From Himantopus leucocephalus (lineage: Eukaryota; Chordata; Aves; Charadriiformes; Recurvirostridae): a DNA stretch of 64,000 bases. The stretch spans positions 5,739,854-5,803,853 of the forward strand of contig RSEF01000020.1 in NCBI GenBank assembly GCA_003993805.1, given 5' to 3'. Position numbers and translations under genes: made by a program. The notes under the pieces are model-generated. The model was given only the letters and a program-made list of their open reading frames with translations. It did no database searches and was not told the origin of the DNA. Below, piece after piece: positions 58,931 to 64,000 of this stretch. The stretch's first letter is position 1; each line of letters opens with the position of its first letter.

Positions 58931-61900
58931 TCTGTGAGTATATGTGCCCATCGACATGAAATCTCTCTTAGGTGAAGAATGAAACAGCTGTAGGTGACTT
59001 CATACTACAGAGGTAAAAAGTAGTTTCAATATAAACTTCATGACTGTTTCAATCTCCCTGTTTTTCTTAGGCTATCTAGTATTTGTAACTCAATGAGAAT
59101 GGTTCCCACTGCCACTGTAGCCCTGATCAAGCAAAAAAGCCTTTGCACTCTGGGGCCACATGAGTTCTGCCTGACAGCTGCCTATTTTCCTCCAGATACC
59201 TGGGGCAAGCTAAAGGGAGGGGTTTTTTTTCAGAGCAGCAGATTGAGCTGCTCTACTTTAAAGGCTTTGTGGGTTATTTTGTCCATTTCATAGGTGGTAC
59301 TTGTCCATTTCGTTAGAAAATTCCACCCAAGGCAGAGAGATTGCACCTTCGCAGAGAATCACGGGGGACTAACATGTAAAACGGGAACAGGCTGTTCTGT
59401 GCCGTTCTTCAGACGTTAGCTAATGCTGGGCTCATCTAAAGATTTTTCCAAAGTGGCAGTATCAGGATATTGGATTTTAAGTCAGCTCTATCATTGATGC
59501 AGCGCATAAAATAAAACGGCTTCAAAACAGCATCCCAGTTCATTGCCTGTGGATTCCTCACGGCATTTCCCATAGGAAAAATCTTCATGTTGTTCTCAAG
59601 GTTGCCAGTCTGCTGGCCATGCGTGCAGCAGGTCGCTGACCCAGTGATGCTGGGAGCCCCGATGAATGGTGAAATGATGCACATTTTTTTGTGAAATGCT
59701 TTGAGAAGAAAAAGAGATGTGTAAATGCAAAGTGCCGTCAGTAGGGAAGTCCAGGGCATATTGAGACCTGGAGCAAGCATCTAAAATTAAATTGCAGCTA
59801 CCAAATTTGAGCTAAAAAGTTAGAAAAGCGGATGATCAATGAAAGCCTTTTCATGTTTACCGCAGTGCGGACCTGCCAAGGCGTGTATGTTTGTGGATGT
59901 CCATGTGTGTGCGTCTCTACGAATGTATACAGGCACGCAGCGCACAGTAATGCTTTGGAAAATGCCAGGTCCCCTTAGGGAGGCGAAATCCCTCTGAAGG
60001 GGCTGGCTGGTTGTACGATCAGTCTCTCGGTCCCTCGTATGAGCCCTTTGCCCACCCAAGACCCAGCAGCCAAGTCTGTGGGACCCTGGTGAAACCCGGC
60101 ATGGCAGAGACGCAGAGCTGCACCCCTGCTGCGCCCTGCGCGTATCTGACGGTCTGCCCGCCTTTCCAGCATGCATCTGTGAACGTGGTAATGCCCCGGG
60201 GAGTGTGCAAGTGATTAGGTATTCTCAAAATGTGGCTAACGAGTCTTAAACTCACACTGCCAGACTCCTCTCTGCTCAGTGACCAACGTCCCAGTGACCA
60301 AGCAGCCGCACGTCCATCCCGAGCCCCAGCCGCTCACCCACGACAGCAGCATCAGACTCGTTCCTGGGGAACCTCAAGCTCTTCTCATGGTGTAGACACC
60401 CTTCTGCCCTCCCTTCCCTGTGGTAGCTGCTCTCATCCTGGTGGAGGAGAGGAACCGGGGAGAGTTTCCTGTAGCATTTGGTTCTTTGCACTTTAGCGGC
60501 TGAAACTGAGAAGGAGCCAGCACCAGCCCTTTACAGAGCACCAGCAAACAGAGGCTCCGACCTAATGATTTTCCCTTCATGACTTTCCAGTAGCTAAAAC
60601 GGCAACCAAAGCTATATTGTTAAACCCCACTCTGCCGGGTCAGCAGGCAGCCTTTGCATTTACACTGCACGCTGGGCATCTCGCGTGGGCTTGAGACCCC
60701 CTTGCGCGGGAAGGAGAGGGCTTTGTCTTGCCAAGAGGCCGTGTGGGCACACGCAGCGCCTGGGCAGCAGTGAGCTCCGCTCGCTGAGCGGTGATGGGGG
60801 CAGAAGCAACCCGAGGGAAGAATCGAGGCACACCTGCTGAAGCCGTGCCCACAAGCTTTCCAGGAGCTCGGTTTTTGTAGTTGCTTGGGCACCACAGATT
60901 GGGATAGCTGCCCACTGGGGCTCCAAGTCCCACTAAATACCAGCCTGGAACTTTAAATCCTGCAGCAGTTTTTTCCTTGGAGCTGTTGCTCCTTACCCAG
61001 TGCTGCTCACTGGTCTCTGCTTTGATAATTCCATCTCCTCGACCTGGAGCTGGTTTTGGCTTTGTTTGGAGCAAGGAAGAGCGAGGTTTGGAGAGTGAAT
61101 CCAAGGCATGTCCCCCCAGCCTCACTGCGCTGAGCTTGCCTTCCTCCTGCGAGCTGGGGGCTGCTCCCTGTGCCAGGTGGAAAGGGCATCCTGGGGATGC
61201 AGCGCCTCACCCGAGACCCCCTCAGCAGCACTGCCATGGCCTGCCACCCGCCTGGGATGCCAGTGTCCTGCCCGTGTTTTGTGGTAGTCCTGAGTCCAGA
61301 CCACAGGGGGTCCTTCCTTTCCCATCCTTGGTAGGAGGTAGGGGTCTTCTGCAGGGGCTCCGCAGCCCACGCAGGCGTGATGTGCCATACAGACGGCCAG
61401 GAGAAGGCAGGGACAAGGAGGGAGCTGCCTCTGTGCTGGCCAGGGAGAAGGGGAGCTCCCAGCAAGCTTTCCTCCAGGTTCCCTTTGCTTTCCCCTGCGC
61501 CCCCTACTCCCTACATGGGTTCTCCCTTCCCTCTCGATACGAGGCCTTATTCCAACCCGAGGGGACTGAGGCTGCCCACAGCATCTCTTTGCACTGAAGC
61601 CTCCATCCCGCGCTGCCCGCGGGGCGCCCCGGGGCGGTGCCGCAGAGCTGGCCTCTGCGCGGGGATGGAGCCACCGCCCCCAGCCCATCCACGCTCTCTC
61701 CTCCACGGCGCCAGCGTGCCAGCGCTCTGCCTTGTACCCCCGCTGCCCAGGGGCCTGGCCACGGTAGGGAAATCTGCTTTCATGGGGTTAACCCTTTTTA
61801 CTTCATTAATTGCTCCACGAAAACTGATAGCTTTGCAGGGGCAGTACACGGTTGCTACCTCTCCTCTTGCCTTTCTGTAGGAGTGGGGGCAGCTGATCTG

Positions 61901-64000
61901 CTCTTTTTTGGCCTCTCTAACCCTCTCCAAAACTTTTTGGAGGTTTTTAGCATCCTCCAGTGAGATGTAATCTCCGTGGAGCCGGAGGGAACACAGGCAA
62001 TAGAGCCGGGCAGCCTGCTTGCCGCCGTGGCGAGTCGCTTGTGAGGTGCGTGGGCTGCCTTGGGTGGAAGGTGGGACACTGTCCCGGCAGCGCCGGTGTG
62101 CCGCCGGCTGCTCGTCGTAGTTGGGAGAGGATTCTGCTGTACTTTTTTCCTGTCTGTAGGTTTTATTCAGACAATATGTAATGATTGAGTGATTTACAAT
62201 TCAGTGTTAAGCTAATGAAAACGTTGATAATGGTGATAATAAAACCTTTCTTTTTTTTTCCTACGGTGTGTTGGAGGTTTTTCTGTGGAGCGTCTCTGCC
62301 CTCTCTGTTGCCACCACCGTTATCTTCAAAGGTTTCTGCTGGCCCATCCCTTCTTGTGTCTAAAGGGAATGAGAGGAGCTCAGCCTGGTGCACCCCAGGC
62401 TCCTTCCCGGTGCTCTCTATGGAAGGGCCCTCCCTCGCTGAATCAACCCCAGCTTCAAACCTGCCTTTCCCTGTGCCATTTCCAGATGTAATTTGGATGT
62501 GGGCATCTCCAGGCACAGAGCTAAGCTTGCTCCCAGCTTGTACTCTGCTCACTACCCCAGTCAAAAGCCTTCTGCTCCTGCTGTTCTCTTCCCAACACCC
62601 TTTGTGGTCAACACTGCCCATTAGAGACTGGTTTTGAAACCCTGGTGGTAAAGATGCTGCTGGCAGAAAAAACTACCCCTGCCCCAGGCTGTTGGGAGTA
62701 CCAGGAGTCAGTGTGGGTGGGTGCAGGGAGAGCCTGGGCTCCCCCGGGGAAGGAGACCCGTGGGTGTTACTGGGTGTGCAGCTACTGCCTGGTCCTGGAT
62801 GGCCCCGAGCAGGGAGTGTTTGGGGGCTCTGGTGTGACTCCTGCTGTGGGGGTCTGCGGGAGGAGGCGGCGAAAACAGGCCACATTCCCCTGGGAGCTGT
62901 TGCAAGCCCTTTTCCCATGGGAATTACAAGGGATCACAGTGTCTCAGTTCACTGAGAGTTTCTTAGAGGTTCTTCTTATGCCTCCAAATCCCTCTGCAGG
63001 TCCCCCGGGCAGGACCGAGGGCCAGGGCAGCTCCCCACCCACCCCAGCTACAGCCCCAGGGGGAGCAGTGGTGCAGGAGGAGGGTTTCCCCAGTGGTGCG
63101 AGTGTCTGAGAGGTCGGGGCAGTCCAGCCCAGCATGACACTGGGGACGAGCGGCATCTCCCACTCTCAGACCATCAACAGCTTCCAAAAGCCAGGATGGG
63201 GCTCAGGCAGTCACTAAGCAACTAAGCTCCCCGGCAGCGCTGCCTAGGAGCTCGGGCTGCACAAGATCAGCAATAAACCCGAGCAGGTGCGCTGCGTTCT
63301 GCACCGTCAGCTCATTATCAGCTCCATCCTCTGCCCGAGACAGGCTCCACGGTGCAGACGTCACACCACCAGCCCCGGTGCCCCTGCCGGGCTTTGCCTT
63401 TGCATCAATGTGTCGCCGGCCCTGCTGCGCGAGCACGGAGCCACCGAGTGCTGGCAGCACCGCGCTGGATGCGGAGGGAGAGCGCGAGGCTGGCTCAGCC
63501 TCCGGACTGTGGTTTTCTCCCACTTCCAGCTCCAGAAGAGGTGGGTTTCACCAGGACGATGCTGTGCGGGCTCTGACTTGTGCAGGAATTCCACAAGAGT
63601 GGAAGGAGGGTGAGAGGTTCCGGCTCCATCCTGGCTGCTCGGAGGGTGTCCCGGGTTCAGCACAGAAGGGGTGAGAGATCTCTGCCTGCTGCACGGCGCC
63701 GATGGCACAGGCACCACAGCACTCCCGAGGCTGGGGCTGACAGCCTCAGTGAGGGTGGGGGGAGATGGGACACAACAACAAAGGGGCCGAGCTGGTGGGA
63801 TCAGCATGGAACGATGCTGCTGAGGAGCTGAGAAGCCAATGAAAGCCTCATTTTTAAGCCCATTTTATGTGCTCACAGCTTGTTCCCCCACACACCCCCT
63901 TCCCTTCCCCTTTCTACTTAAACTAAAGCTGACACAGCTGGTCCAGATTTGGGGCCACTGGTGCAAAGCTGCTGAGCACCGGGGGGGGGGGGGGGGGGGC
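58931..64000. other. Downstream flank, no recognised gene
   Basis: GC content rises from about 59900, especially at 60000-61760 and 62640-63660, and long open frames appear on both strands (for example 60977-61597 on + and 61122-61706 on -). They overlap one another, as expected in GC-rich DNA, and none resembles a known protein. I specifically looked for two-pore potassium channel motifs of KCNK15, which lies next to RIMS4 in mammals, and saw none. Confidence 0.5.
63981..63999. repeat. Poly-G run (19) at window end
   Basis: Nineteen G bases lie at the edge of the window. The run may mark a contig end, and its length is unreliable. Confidence 0.9.

Noticed and set aside
60977..61706. Long opposing open frames of about 200 codons on both strands.
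   Set aside because: GC-rich DNA with few stops in every frame; no recognisable domain.
1..64000. tRNA genes, CRISPR arrays, viral or prokaryotic systems.
   Set aside because: No tRNA B-box-like GGTTCGAATCC, no regularly spaced repeats, and no viral or bacterial gene order was seen; the window is animal nuclear DNA.

Overview
This is a stretch of a vertebrate nuclear genome, almost certainly a bird. Two things show that: a single split gene with canonical GT/AG introns whose product I recognise as RIMS4, and CR1 LINE remnants, including the avian-type CR1 3' end with its antisense 'AGAATCACAGAATC' tail at about 27500. Nothing prokaryotic, organellar or viral was recognised. The only confident protein-coding gene is RIMS4 (RIM4-gamma) on the + strand, with six coding exons spread over 50 kb. 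Joined, they give an intact reading frame of 270 codons plus stop with all splice phases consistent.

Layout. 1-3399: upstream flank with no recognised gene. 3400-4024: CpG island with GC boxes, a YY1-like site, two upstream ORFs and coding exon 1 (3843-3939), ending in a G-rich tract and a 49-base assembly gap. 3940-38866: a 35-kb first intron with an antisense CR1 3' fragment, a probable second antisense CR1 piece, one long degenerate ancient CR1 copy (about 34575-35690), a 17-bp minisatellite, and several short duplications split by a single N that look like unmerged contig ends. 38867-39008: exon 2. 39009-50735: second intron with a 100-N gap. 50736-54164: exons 3-6, which carry the single C2 domain. 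Downstream of the stop is an AT-rich tract up to about 58900 that probably holds the 3' UTR. From about 59900 to the end the DNA is GC-richer, and I recognise no gene there.

Biology. RIM-gamma proteins are short RIM relatives that keep only the C-terminal C2B domain, which lacks the usual calcium ligands, and act at neuronal membranes in exocytosis and neurite growth. The window looks like an ordinary conserved neuronal locus, not a new system. The most testable novelty is translational: the RIMS4 start codon has T at -3, while an overlapping out-of-frame upstream AUG has a strong context, and an in-frame CUG upstream could add a polyalanine-bearing extension.
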